A DNA stretch of 36,223 bases from Erysipelotrichaceae bacterium (GCA_022767445.1 JALENJ010000044.1:1-36223), one strand, 5' to 3'. Numbered from the stretch's first letter, positions 15,386 to 23,305 are shown. The notes: generated by a model not told the origin, from the letters alone. Made by a program: numbers and translations.

Positions 15386-16018
15386 ATGAAAATTGCATTA
15401 ATCAACGAAAACTCACAGGCAGCAAAAAACCAATTAATCTATGATGTACTCAATGAGGAAGCTACAAAAAAAGGCCATACAGTATATAACTACGGTATGT
15501 ACAGTGCAGAAGACGATGTTCAATTAACCTATGTAAAGAATGGTTTACTTGCTAGTATTCTTCTAACAACAAAAGCAGTAGATTTTGTTGTTACAGGATG
15601 CGGAACAGGTCAAGGTGCTATGCTTGCATGTAATTCCTTCCCTAATGTTTTATGTGGACATATTACAAATGGGCTTGATGCATATTTATTCGGTCAGGTA
15701 AATGATGGTAACTGTATCGCAATGCCATTTGCACAAGGGTTCGGTTGGGGTGCCGAAATCAACCTACATGATACTTTTGCCAAATTATTCTCTGAACAAT
15801 TCGGTGGTGGTTATCCAAAGGAACGTAGAGAACCAGAACAACGCAACAAGAAAATTCTTGATGGTGTTAAGGAAATCACACATAGACCATTAATCGAAAT
15901 CTTAAAGCAAATTGACCAAGACTTCTTACGTGAGACGATTGCCGGTAAACACTTTGCTGAATATTTCTATCCGAATTGTCAAGATGAAGAAATTGCAAAC
16001 TACTTAAAGAGTCTATAA
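15386..16018 (+). CDS. RpiB/LacA/LacB-family isomerase, DhuI type
   Basis: A 210-residue sugar isomerase of the RpiB/LacAB fold. The conserved cysteine C72 is in VVTGCGTGQGAMLACNSF, followed by GHITNGLDAYLFGQVNDGNC. In streptococcal hyaluronate loci this family (DhuI) isomerises 4-deoxy-5-keto-hexuronate to 3-deoxy-2,5-hexodiulosonate and replaces the unrelated cupin KduI. It fills the step between GH88 and the dehydrogenase, completing the pathway. It is last in the operon, 16 bp after the SDR gene, with a strong terminator 16 bp downstream. Generic annotation would be ribose-5-phosphate isomerase B; the C-terminal extension (EIANYLKSL) and context argue for DhuI. Confidence 0.88.
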   Translation: MKIALINENSQAAKNQLIYDVLNEEATKKGHTVYNYGMYSAEDDVQLTYVKNGLLASILLTTKAVDFVVTGCGTGQGAMLACNSFPNVLCGHITNGLDAYLFGQVNDGNCIAMPFAQGFGWGAEINLHDTFAKLFSEQFGGGYPKERREPEQRNKKILDGVKEITHRPLIEILKQIDQDFLRETIAGKHFAEYFYPNCQDEEIANYLKSL

Positions 16019-16033
16019 TCAATTTATGTTTAG

Positions 16034-16059
16034 AGGTGATGCAAGCACATCACCTTTTT
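16034..16059 (+). terminator. Terminator of the uronate catabolism operon
   Basis: AGGTGATG and CATCACCT form an eight-base GC-containing stem with a six-base loop, followed by TTTTATTT. Confidence 0.88.
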
Positions 16060-16065
16060 ATTTAA

Positions 16066-16137
16066 AAAGGAGCATTTTGAAGTGAACCTCCTAAGTTGTT
16101 GTCCAACTTTTGGGGTTCACTTCACGACTACTCCTTT
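16066..16137 (-). terminator. degV terminator interrupted by a palindromic element
   Basis: On the minus strand AAAGGAG (16137-16131) starts within the degV stop codon. Its partner CTCCTTT (16072-16066) is followed by two more T residues. Between the two arms lies the 47-bp palindrome at 16078-16124 with short flanks, so the terminator loop has been expanded by an insertion. Confidence 0.55.
16078..16124. repeat. Solo palindromic element matching the IS left end
   Basis: A 47-bp nested palindrome. The outer arms TGAAGTGAACC / GGTTCACTTCA pair perfectly over 11 bp, and the inner arms AAGTTG / CAACTT flank the five-base loop TTGTC. It starts TG and ends CA like IS3-family termini. Its first 42 bp (minus strand) equal the IS end at 343-384 apart from one base. 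There is no transposase gene here. Confidence 0.85.
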
Positions 16138-16966
16138 ACTCTTCATAACCAATGATGATGCCATGTTCAGATACATAATAAGAACACAGTACTGTACATG
16201 GAATACTCTGTACATCCGCTTGTGGATATAACTTTAACACCATCGTCTTGATGTCATTCGCCATTGTTTCATTATTACAATGGGCAATGCGTATCTTTTT
16301 ACCATTGTAATGATGTGCAACCATCTCTTCGACAATTTTCATTGTCGCTTTCTTTTCACCACGACACTTATGTAGGATAGAAAGTTTTCCTTCACTGTCC
16401 GCTTCACCAACACAACGGATTCCTAGAAAACCTGATAGTTTTGCGATTGCTGGACTAACACGTCCATTACGAGCAAGGTTATCCAGTGATTCAATACTGA
16501 ATAATAAGTGCGTACGTTTTTGATAAGCACTGATTTCTTCGCAGATTGTCGCAAAGTCTTTCTCTTGTTGAATCAACTCTTTTAGCTTCTCAATTAACAA
16601 TTGAATTTCTGGTCCTACGGATAGTGAGTCAATCACATAGATATTGGCCTCAGGATGTTCCTCTAAAAACATGTTTCTACCCTGCATCGCAGCAGAATAA
16701 CATCCCGATAAACCACCTGTCACTGTGATCGCAAAGATGGTGTCTGCACCATCGAATGCGCTCATCCACTCATATGCATTAGGACATGATGTGGATGACT
16801 TTCCCTTGGTATGTTTCATGACATTCAAGAAACGATCGACGTTCGTTCTTTCATCATCGAAGAACTCTCCCTCATTCATGATAACTTTTAATGGTACTGT
16901 TTTATAATCTGCTCCATCCACATGAAAGATGTTGGATGATGAATCTGTAACTATTCTATATTTCAT
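16136..16966 (-). CDS. DegV-family fatty-acid-binding protein
   Basis: A 276-residue DegV protein. It opens with YRIVTDSSSN, typical of the family, and has SSTSCPNAYEWM, ITVTGGLSGCYSAAM (fatty-acid carboxylate contact region), and IDSLSVGPEIQLL. LDNLARNGRVSPAIAKLSGFLG is a further family block. DegV/FakB proteins bind a fatty acid and present it to the FakA kinase for use in phospholipids. No fakA-like gene is seen here, so a role as FakB is possible but unproven. Start ATG at 16966 with CAGGAGAAT upstream. A candidate promoter (TTGCCT, 17 bp, AATAAT) lies in the 120-bp gap before lon. Confidence 0.92.
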   Translation of the reverse strand: MKYRIVTDSSSNIFHVDGADYKTVPLKVIMNEGEFFDDERTNVDRFLNVMKHTKGKSSTSCPNAYEWMSAFDGADTIFAITVTGGLSGCYSAAMQGRNMFLEEHPEANIYVIDSLSVGPEIQLLIEKLKELIQQEKDFATICEEISAYQKRTHLLFSIESLDNLARNGRVSPAIAKLSGFLGIRCVGEADSEGKLSILHKCRGEKKATMKIVEEMVAHHYNGKKIRIAHCNNETMANDIKTMVLKLYPQADVQSIPCTVLCSYYVSEHGIIIGYEE

Positions 16967-17052
16967 ATATTCTCCTGTTTGTATAGATTATTTCTTACTT
17001 CTTAGGATTAGGCAAAATAAGTGATACAAATATTGATGATTTGTAACATTTT

Positions 17053-17081
17053 TAAAAAATGCAATTACATTGTAATTGCAT
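17053..17081 (-). terminator. Terminator of lon
   Basis: On the minus strand ATGCAATTACA and TGTAATTGCAT form an 11-bp inverted repeat with almost no spacer, followed by TTTTTTA. It lies six bases after the lon stop codon. Confidence 0.75.
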
Positions 17082-17086
17082 CTAAG

Positions 17087-19396
17087 TTATTTACTTGTTT
17101 TCTTGGTTGTTGTTTTTGCTAATACACCAGTTGCCTTTAGGACATCATCAATCTTATCCACCGGAACAATCTTCAACTTTTGTTTCACTTCTTCCGCAAC
17201 GTCTTTTAGATCGTCTTCGTTTTCTTTAGGTATGTAGACTGTCTTTACACCTGCTCTAGCTGCTGCCATCAGTTTCTCTGGCAATCCACCAATTGGCATA
17301 ACACCACCACGCAAGGATACCTCACCAGTCATCGCAATCAGTGGTGATACTTTCTTCTTAGTGATCAGTGATGCAAGAGCTGTTGTTAGTGTGATACCAG
17401 CAGAAGGACCATCCTTCTTAACTGCACCTTGTGGTACGTGGATATGCACATCATGTGTCTTTAGAATCTTATCCGCCTCAGGGAACTTCGCTTTTACAAG
17501 CGATAAGGCAATGCGAACAGACTCTTTCATAACATCACCCAATTGTCCTGTTACAATTAGCTGTCCGCTTCCCTTAGTTAGTAGTGTTTCAATAAATAGT
17601 ATCTCACCACCACTAGCAGTCCATGCAAGTCCGGTAACGATACCAGGATTCTTTTGTTCTGTCAGTTTTTCATGATGAATTGGTTTTAGGTCTAACAATG
17701 TTGGTAACTCATCAGCTTGTATGACCATCTTGTCTTGTTGCCCTCTTGCAAACTTGACCGCAACAGCACGGAAGATTGTATCAATTCTCTTCTTCAATCC
17801 GCGGACTCCACCTTCCATTGTATAGTCTGAAATAATGGAGCGGATTGCATCATCCGTTAGTTCAATTTGATCTTCCGGAATACCCATCTTTTGAATAGCC
17901 TTTGGAATCAAATGCTGTTTGGCAATCTGGAATTTTTCACTGGCTGTATAGCCTTGGAAATCGATGACCTCCATACGATTTAACAATGGTTCAGGAATCG
18001 AATCTAATGTATTTGCTGTACAGATAAATAGAACATCTGATAAATCATATGGCACATTCATATAGTGATCTGTGAATGTGTTGTTTTGTTCAGGGTCTAG
18101 TACTTCAAGTAATGCACTTGCAGGATCTCCATTGTAGGATGAGCTAAGCTTATCAATCTCATCTAATACCATGACTGGATTGGATGTACCCGCCTTTTGG
18201 ATACCATCCATAATTCTACCTGGCATTGCGCCGATATACGTACGACGATGTCCTCTGATATCTGCCTCATCACGTACACCACCTAATGCGACACGTACAT
18301 ACTTACGTTTGAGTGCTTCCGCAATGGACTTACCAATACTGGTCTTACCAGTACCTGGAGCACCTACGAATAAGAGAATGGATCCAGATTGACGCTTGTT
18401 TAAGTCCATAACAGCAATCTGTTGTAAGATGCGCTCTTTGACTTTCTTTAGACCATAGTGGTCTTCATCTAAAACCTTTTCAGATCCCGCAAAGTCAATC
18501 TTCTTTGTACGTTCTTTCTTCCAGTTTAAACTGGTCATAAAGTCTAGATAGTTGTATAGATTTCCATACTCTGGAGAATTACTACCCTCTTGTTTGAGAC
18601 GACTGAGAACTTTATCTGCTTCACGTCTTGCGGTTTCATTCATACCTGAAGATTGAATCTTCATCTCCATCTTACGAATATCCGTCACATTCTCTGGATG
18701 CATGTCATCCAATTCTTTTTGCAGATATTCAATTTGTTTCTTGATTGCCATCTCACGATAGGCTTTTTTGTTGTCGTTTTCTTGGGCTGCAGATGCTTCA
18801 TTGGTCACATCTGTCATCTCTGTATATTCATAGATATATTTCTCGATCATATTCAAAAGATTCGCACGAGAATTTTCTTCAAGAAACGCATACTTTTCTT
18901 CATCGGAGATGTTTAACCATTGTGCCATCGCTGAGATGATATCTTCCATACCTCTGAGTTGGTTGATAAAGTTTCTAGCACCAAGTGCCCATTGATAATT
19001 CTCTGTTGCCTTTATCAATGCACTCTTCAGCTGTTCAACACGACGCTTTTCATCACTTGGATCAAGGTCATTGGTCGCTGGCTTACGTATCACGGATAAT
19101 ACCTCAAGAGATTTATCTGAATGTACCACCAAGTCTTCAATGTTAATACGAGCTTCTGTCTTAATCACCACAAAGCCATTTGTATTCACTTCCGTGATCG
19201 TACCTGATACACCAAGTGGATAGAAATTCTCCGGTCTAAAATCATCTGGTGAAAGTGCCTTTCTTTCAATCGCAAATATTACACGCTCACCAACGGATGG
19301 TTCTTCTCCTGTCGCGTTTTTATAACTATCAGTTGTTAGATATATCGTTGTTTCCGGTAATAATACCGTGTTATAGATAGGAACTATAATTGCCAT
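17087..19396 (-). CDS. lon: ATP-dependent Lon protease (LonA type)
   Basis: A 769-residue cytosolic AAA+ serine protease that degrades misfolded and regulatory proteins. The N-terminal substrate-binding LAN domain (about 1-190, starting MAIIVPIYNTVLLPETTIY) is followed by a coiled region. Then comes the AAA module with Walker A VGAPGTGKTSIGKS and Walker B VMVLDEIDKL, and the protease domain with S665 in KKDGPSAGITLTT and K708 in GGLPEKLMAAARAG. The 43-residue Ser-Lys distance equals that of E. coli Lon. The C-terminal tail is lysine/threonine rich. AAAGGAGG precedes the ATG. A CIRCE operator lies upstream, so HrcA heat-shock control is expected. Confidence 0.97.
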   Translation of the reverse strand: MAIIVPIYNTVLLPETTIYLTTDSYKNATGEEPSVGERVIFAIERKALSPDDFRPENFYPLGVSGTITEVNTNGFVVIKTEARINIEDLVVHSDKSLEVLSVIRKPATNDLDPSDEKRRVEQLKSALIKATENYQWALGARNFINQLRGMEDIISAMAQWLNISDEEKYAFLEENSRANLLNMIEKYIYEYTEMTDVTNEASAAQENDNKKAYREMAIKKQIEYLQKELDDMHPENVTDIRKMEMKIQSSGMNETARREADKVLSRLKQEGSNSPEYGNLYNYLDFMTSLNWKKERTKKIDFAGSEKVLDEDHYGLKKVKERILQQIAVMDLNKRQSGSILLFVGAPGTGKTSIGKSIAEALKRKYVRVALGGVRDEADIRGHRRTYIGAMPGRIMDGIQKAGTSNPVMVLDEIDKLSSSYNGDPASALLEVLDPEQNNTFTDHYMNVPYDLSDVLFICTANTLDSIPEPLLNRMEVIDFQGYTASEKFQIAKQHLIPKAIQKMGIPEDQIELTDDAIRSIISDYTMEGGVRGLKKRIDTIFRAVAVKFARGQQDKMVIQADELPTLLDLKPIHHEKLTEQKNPGIVTGLAWTASGGEILFIETLLTKGSGQLIVTGQLGDVMKESVRIALSLVKAKFPEADKILKTHDVHIHVPQGAVKKDGPSAGITLTTALASLITKKKVSPLIAMTGEVSLRGGVMPIGGLPEKLMAAARAGVKTVYIPKENEDDLKDVAEEVKQKLKIVPVDKIDDVLKATGVLAKTTTKKTSK

Positions 19397-19428
19397 ATAC
19401 TGCCTCCTTTGTCGATATGGTTAACATT

Positions 19429-19455
19429 TTAGCACTTAATTGCTAAGAGTGCTAA
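19429..19455. promoter_or_regulatory. CIRCE element (HrcA operator) upstream of lon
   Basis: TTAGCACTT, nine bases, GAGTGCTAA. This matches the CIRCE consensus TTAGCACTC-N9-GAGTGCTAA in 17 of 18 arm positions. It lies 32 bp before the lon ATG, just downstream of a candidate promoter (TTGCAA, 18 bp, CATAAT on the minus strand). CIRCE is classically found before groESL and dnaK operons. Confidence 0.92.
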
Positions 19456-19466
19456 TATTATGCATC

Positions 19467-19493
19467 AAAAAAACTATCTTTTGCAAGATAGTT
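19467..19493 (-). terminator. Terminator of rarA overlapping the lon promoter
   Basis: On the minus strand AACTATCTT (19493-19485) and AAGATAGTT (19480-19472) form a 9-bp stem with a GCAA loop, followed by TTTTT. The left arm begins inside the rarA stop codon. The right arm coincides with the candidate lon -35 region. Confidence 0.85.
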
Positions 19494-20836
19494 TATTTCT
19501 TTGGCTCTTTTCCGATGTCTTCTTTGCCTATGAATTTGAGATATTGTTGAAGTTTTGCTTCATAGGCAATATCAGAGAACTGATAGAGTTTCTCATTCTT
19601 TATGGCATCTGGTAAGTACTGTTGTTTGACATAATGATGTGGGTAATCGTGTGCATACTGATAACCGATTCCACGTCCTAATTTCTCTGAACCTGGATAA
19701 TGAGCATCCCTTAGATATGGTGGAATCGGTAAATTCCCCGTTTTATCCACCAAATCCATTGCCAAGAAGATACCATTTGATGAGGCATTGGATTTCGGCG
19801 CATTTGCGACATAAGTAGCGGCGTTAGCTAGTATGATAGCACCCTCAGGCATACCCACTCTTTCTACCGCAAGGCTAGCATCAACCGCAACCTGCAAAGC
19901 TCTTGGATCAGCGTTACCACATTCCTCAGCAGCCGCAATCATAATGCGACGTGAAATAAAACGTACATCCTCACCCGCCTTTAACATGCGTGCAAGATAA
20001 TATAATGTCGCATCCGCATCAGAACCACGCATAGATTTAATAAATGCAGAGATTGTATCGTAGTGATTATCACCATCTTTATCATAGCGCATGGCCTTCT
20101 TTTGAATGCATTCTTCAGCGACTGCTAAGGTAATATGGATATAGCCATCATCACTGCGATCTGTTGTTAAATCTGCAAGCTCCAATGCATTCAAGGCAGC
20201 ACGAGCATCCCCATCACATACATCAGCTAGAAAGTCGATGGCCTCCTCATCAATGATGACGTTATCTTTACCAATGCCCTTGATCGCATCATCCACTGCT
20301 CGTTGTAAAAGCTGCTTGATACTATCCTTACTCAAAGACTTTAACTCAAAGATACGTGAGCGAGATATCAGCGCTTGATTCACTTCAAAGTATGGATTTT
20401 CCGTTGTCGCACCAATCAAGATGACCGTACCATCTTCAACATATGGCAATAAGTAATCTTGTTGACCTTTGTTAAATCGATGAATCTCATCAATAAATAA
20501 TATTGTTTTCTTTTGGTACATTGCCATGGCATCCATGGCATGTTCTACAACCTGTTCCAAATCCTTCTTACCCGCAATCGTCGCATTTACCTGTTCAAAG
20601 TTGGCGGCAGTACTATTGGCAATCACTCTGGCTAGAGTTGTCTTACCGGTCCCAGGAGGACCGTAGAAAATCAGTGAGCCTAGTTTATCCGCTTTGATTG
20701 CACGATATAATAACTTATCTTTAGAGATGATATGTTCTTGTCCAACCACCTCTTCCAATGTTGTTGGTCGCATACGAGATGCGAGTGGTTCTTCTTGTTT
20801 TCTAATATCTTGATTTGCGTCCGTAAATAAATCCAT
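19493..20836 (-). CDS. rarA: Replication-associated recombination protein RarA/MgsA
   Basis: A 447-residue AAA+ ATPase of the clamp-loader clade that acts at stalled replication forks. Walker A is LIFYGPPGTGKTTLARVIA and Walker B is TILFIDEIHRFNKGQQDYLL. Sensor 1 is IGATTENPYFEVN with the arginine finger region ALISRSRIFEL. The C-terminal MgsA part has RGSDADATLYYLARML and ISRRIMIAAAEECGNADP. The ATG at 20836 (MDLFTDANQ) was chosen because AAGGTGAG precedes it; an upstream start at 20905 would add a hydrophobic stretch absent from the family. Single gene between two terminators. Confidence 0.95.
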   Translation of the reverse strand: MDLFTDANQDIRKQEEPLASRMRPTTLEEVVGQEHIISKDKLLYRAIKADKLGSLIFYGPPGTGKTTLARVIANSTAANFEQVNATIAGKKDLEQVVEHAMDAMAMYQKKTILFIDEIHRFNKGQQDYLLPYVEDGTVILIGATTENPYFEVNQALISRSRIFELKSLSKDSIKQLLQRAVDDAIKGIGKDNVIIDEEAIDFLADVCDGDARAALNALELADLTTDRSDDGYIHITLAVAEECIQKKAMRYDKDGDNHYDTISAFIKSMRGSDADATLYYLARMLKAGEDVRFISRRIMIAAAEECGNADPRALQVAVDASLAVERVGMPEGAIILANAATYVANAPKSNASSNGIFLAMDLVDKTGNLPIPPYLRDAHYPGSEKLGRGIGYQYAHDYPHHYVKQQYLPDAIKNEKLYQFSDIAYEAKLQQYLKFIGKEDIGKEPKK

Positions 20837-20858
20837 AGCACTCACCTTCTTTTTGTCT

Positions 20859-20887
20859 ATTATACTTGTTATTGATACATTCAGAAA
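20859..20887 (-). promoter_or_regulatory. Candidate promoter of rarA
   Basis: On the minus strand TTTCTG (20887-20882), 17 bp, TATAAT (20864-20859). The start point would be about 15-20 nt before the rarA ATG. The -10 is consensus and the -35 weak. Confidence 0.5.
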
Positions 20888-20915
20888 GATAATCGCAAGT
20901 AACAATTCTAAACTA

Positions 20916-20975
20916 TATAAAAAGATAGAAACTATAGATTTGAAGTACGTACACTACATCTACATTTTCTATCTA
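20916..20975 (-). terminator. Terminator of the sseB-GNAT-yczE operon
   Basis: On the minus strand AGATAGAAA (20974-20966) pairs with TTTCTATCT (20931-20923), followed by TTTTATA. A second pairing, GTAGAT with ATCTAT, lies inside the large loop. Confidence 0.55.
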
Positions 20976-20989
20976 ACTAATTTGATTGT

Positions 20990-21646
20990 TTAGCGATCAT
21001 AGATCCATTTTTGAAAAACTGTATTGAGATGTTTGGTGAAAAAGCCTAGTAGAGGTCCAAAGGTGATTGCTAGAATGATCGTACCTTCACGCATCGCAAA
21101 CTCAGCACGGAACAACAACCACAACACACAGATAATCGCAATGAATATCACGTCTGCGTATTGACGTATCTTACCAAATTCAATATTAAGTCGCTTTGCG
21201 AAGATCATGCATGCGCTCTCTAATGCAAGTCCTACAAATCCACTTGCGGTTACCATTGCATCACCATATGCACAGATGATGATAAATACAAATAGTAGCA
21301 ACAACCTTACAACATACAACGAAGGATTCATGCTTGCAAAGATTGTATAGTAGAACAAATTGATAATCCAACCTATCAAGAAGGATACAGGTATCTGTAA
21401 TAGATAGATTGGTTTGTACTCTCTTTTCAACAAGATCATCTGCAGAGCTACACAAATGAAATTGTTGATTAGTCCAATAGTACCTATACGAATAGCAGTA
21501 ATTGAACTAATACTCATGGATAGTGCATCATAGGGACCAGTCCCTAATGCAATCTTCATAATACCTGCACCACCAATTGAGACGAGTACGATACCAATCA
21601 GTTCTAATACAATATGGTGAATAATCTGCCTTATGCGGTTTTCCAT
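20990..21646 (-). CDS. YczE/YyaS-type integral membrane protein
   Basis: A 218-residue membrane protein with about five to six hydrophobic segments. The first, ELIGIVLVSIGGAGIMKIAL, leads into GTGPYDALSMSIS, the characteristic block of the COG2364 (YczE/YyaS/YitT-like) family. Its molecular function is not established; Bacillus YczE influences surfactin production by an unknown route. The start at 21646 overlaps the GNAT gene by 16 bp, so it is translationally coupled and last in a three-gene operon. Nothing in the sequence links it mechanistically to its neighbours. Confidence 0.85.
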   Translation of the reverse strand: MENRIRQIIHHIVLELIGIVLVSIGGAGIMKIALGTGPYDALSMSISSITAIRIGTIGLINNFICVALQMILLKREYKPIYLLQIPVSFLIGWIINLFYYTIFASMNPSLYVVRLLLLFVFIIICAYGDAMVTASGFVGLALESACMIFAKRLNIEFGKIRQYADVIFIAIICVLWLLFRAEFAMREGTIILAITFGPLLGFFTKHLNTVFQKWIYDR

Positions 21647-22404
21647 ACAATTCTCGTCCTATAGAACTGTTGTTCAAAACCAACAGCTTGTATTACTTCA
21701 TCGTGATCAATCTTGGCACCAACACGAGAAACAATAAAGTATGCACTACTATCCTCTTGGTGATAGATGATTCCACTCACAACACCTGTAAATGTCTCTA
21801 GTGGTTCTTGTACACCAACGATATAGGCATCTTGAAACTCTCCTGTCTGTTGGAAGATTTCCTCTACATAACCAGCATTAACAGGATATGTCATATCCGC
21901 AATATGCGGATGAAAACTACCATACTCATGATCCACATGAATGTGGACTGTCTTGCCCAACCATTGTTGCCCTAACAGAAACTCCATTGGTGTAAATTCC
22001 ATTCCACCAGCTTGCGTGGATTCTCCTGTATCTCCAAATCCATAGTTATGATAAAAATCTTTAGCAGAGTTGACAACATTCGCAGTCAACTTAGCAAAAT
22101 GATTATCATTAGCCAGCTGTTGAACATGGTTTAATAGTGCACTTGCATAACCTTGTCTTCTAGAATCTAACTTTGTCAGTAGTAGAATGATATGCATCTT
22201 TTCTTCTTCGTATGCAATCACACTCTGCAGTGAAGTTGTATAGAGTCCATATACTGTAAACTTATGTAATCTTTCTGCCATAAAGTCACTGATACTTTTC
22301 GCAGCTTGTTGACTCCATGATGCATCTTTTTCATGCAGGATGACATCCTGCACAAACTTGATAGCCTCATCTAGCTGTTGGTTCTCTATTCTTCTGATAT
22401 CCAT
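21631..22404 (-). CDS. GNAT acetyltransferase fused to an inorganic-pyrophosphatase-like domain
   Basis: A 257-residue two-part protein. Residues 1-145 are a GNAT fold: the acetyl-CoA loop is in LDSRRQGYASALLNHVQQLA and the C-terminal part is NSAKDFYHNYGF. Residues 150-257 resemble a family I pyrophosphatase: HVDHEYGSFHPH, then MTYPVNAGYVEEI, FQDAYIVGVQEPLETFTG and AVGFEQQFYRT. Several acidic metal ligands of true pyrophosphatases are not evident, so activity is uncertain and a binding role is possible. The stop of the preceding sseB gene overlaps this start by one base (ATGA-type junction region). The substrate of the GNAT part is unknown. Confidence 0.8.
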   Translation of the reverse strand: MDIRRIENQQLDEAIKFVQDVILHEKDASWSQQAAKSISDFMAERLHKFTVYGLYTTSLQSVIAYEEEKMHIILLLTKLDSRRQGYASALLNHVQQLANDNHFAKLTANVVNSAKDFYHNYGFGDTGESTQAGGMEFTPMEFLLGQQWLGKTVHIHVDHEYGSFHPHIADMTYPVNAGYVEEIFQQTGEFQDAYIVGVQEPLETFTGVVSGIIYHQEDSSAYFIVSRVGAKIDHDEVIQAVGFEQQFYRTRIVWKTA

Positions 22405-23216
22405 TAGAAACTGATATTTCGATCGTATAAAGCGACCGCCTCTTTAATCACATTCTTGCGTAATGTATCTGTGATAAACATAACTTCTACTGGGATGTCC
22501 TTAGCCTGTACAACAGCCGCATCGTGGATTTCCTTTAGGATGTTTTGGTCTTGTTTTTCAGCCTCAACAACCAAGAAGAAAGACATCGCAGAACCGTAAA
22601 GCTTAGCCTTCAACCAAACTCTACTTACCAACGCGTTTGTTTCGCAATAGTCATATACAGCATTTACCATACGCGTTGGATAAACACTTGGTTCAGAATA
22701 AGTCACATTCATTGGAGCTGTTGGCTGTACTGGCTGTGGTTTCTTTCTGCCAGCCAATAAAGCGACTAACTGCTTTGGAATAACAATATTATCAGTACCT
22801 GGATTGATAATAACACCCTGTACGATTGACTTTGGATCTGATAATAAAACGTCGTAATCTTGGATTGTTCGTACGATATTCTTAGGTGTTGGATCCTTTT
22901 CACCAGCAACCTTAAACTTCATAGACTCCTCAACATCCGTAAATGCCGGGAAGAAAGCTTTGCCATCTTTTGTATTAATCAAGAAGAACTTGATCTGTGA
23001 TGGATTTACCGTAGGTAAAACTCCGTTTGTGTCTGGCTTGAGTTCAACATCAAAGTTACAAGGTGCTAATAGTCTTGCGACCTTTAATGCTTTTGATAAA
23101 GCTTCTTGCTTTTCAGGGGTACTTCCAAGTTTTAATTGTTCGATTGCTTTCTTTAATTCCGGATTTGTTACAGGTGCAATCTTACCCTGCTTGATAGTGG
23201 TCTTTTGATTTGCCAT
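22404..23216 (-). CDS. SseB-family protein (N- and C-terminal SseB domains)
   Basis: A 270-residue soluble protein. The N-terminal SseB domain (about residues 20-150) includes LKKAIEQLKLGSTPEKQEAL, IKFFLINTKDGKAFFPAFTD and SIVQGVIINPGTDNIVIPK. The SseB C-terminal domain (about 175-270) includes ALVSRVWLKAKLYGSAMSFF and YDRNISF. The name comes from E. coli enhanced serine sensitivity, but the biochemical role is unknown. The ATG at 23216 (MANQKTTIKQ) follows GGAGTACATC. An upstream start at 23270 would extend through the promoter, so it was rejected. First gene of the operon with the GNAT fusion and YczE protein; divergent from the rhomboid gene. Confidence 0.85.
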   Translation of the reverse strand: MANQKTTIKQGKIAPVTNPELKKAIEQLKLGSTPEKQEALSKALKVARLLAPCNFDVELKPDTNGVLPTVNPSQIKFFLINTKDGKAFFPAFTDVEESMKFKVAGEKDPTPKNIVRTIQDYDVLLSDPKSIVQGVIINPGTDNIVIPKQLVALLAGRKKPQPVQPTAPMNVTYSEPSVYPTRMVNAVYDYCETNALVSRVWLKAKLYGSAMSFFLVVEAEKQDQNILKEIHDAAVVQAKDIPVEVMFITDTLRKNVIKEAVALYDRNISF

Positions 23217-23241
23217 GATGTACTCCTTTACATTCTTTGTA

Positions 23242-23280
23242 ATTATACGCTTTTTTTCACTAACGTTCACCTGTTATAAT
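23242..23280. promoter_or_regulatory. Divergent -10 boxes for sseB and the rhomboid gene
   Basis: TATAAT occurs on the minus strand at 23247-23242 (towards sseB) and on the plus strand at 23275-23280 (towards the rhomboid gene). The -35 regions are weak and overlap each other, so the two promoters probably compete. Confidence 0.5.
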
Positions 23281-23305
23281 GATAACATTTCATCAGGAGG
23301 TCACT

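Noticed and set aside
16066-16137. Full-length IS copy at 16.1 kb
   Set aside because: There is no transposase sequence between the arms; the element is only 47 bp.
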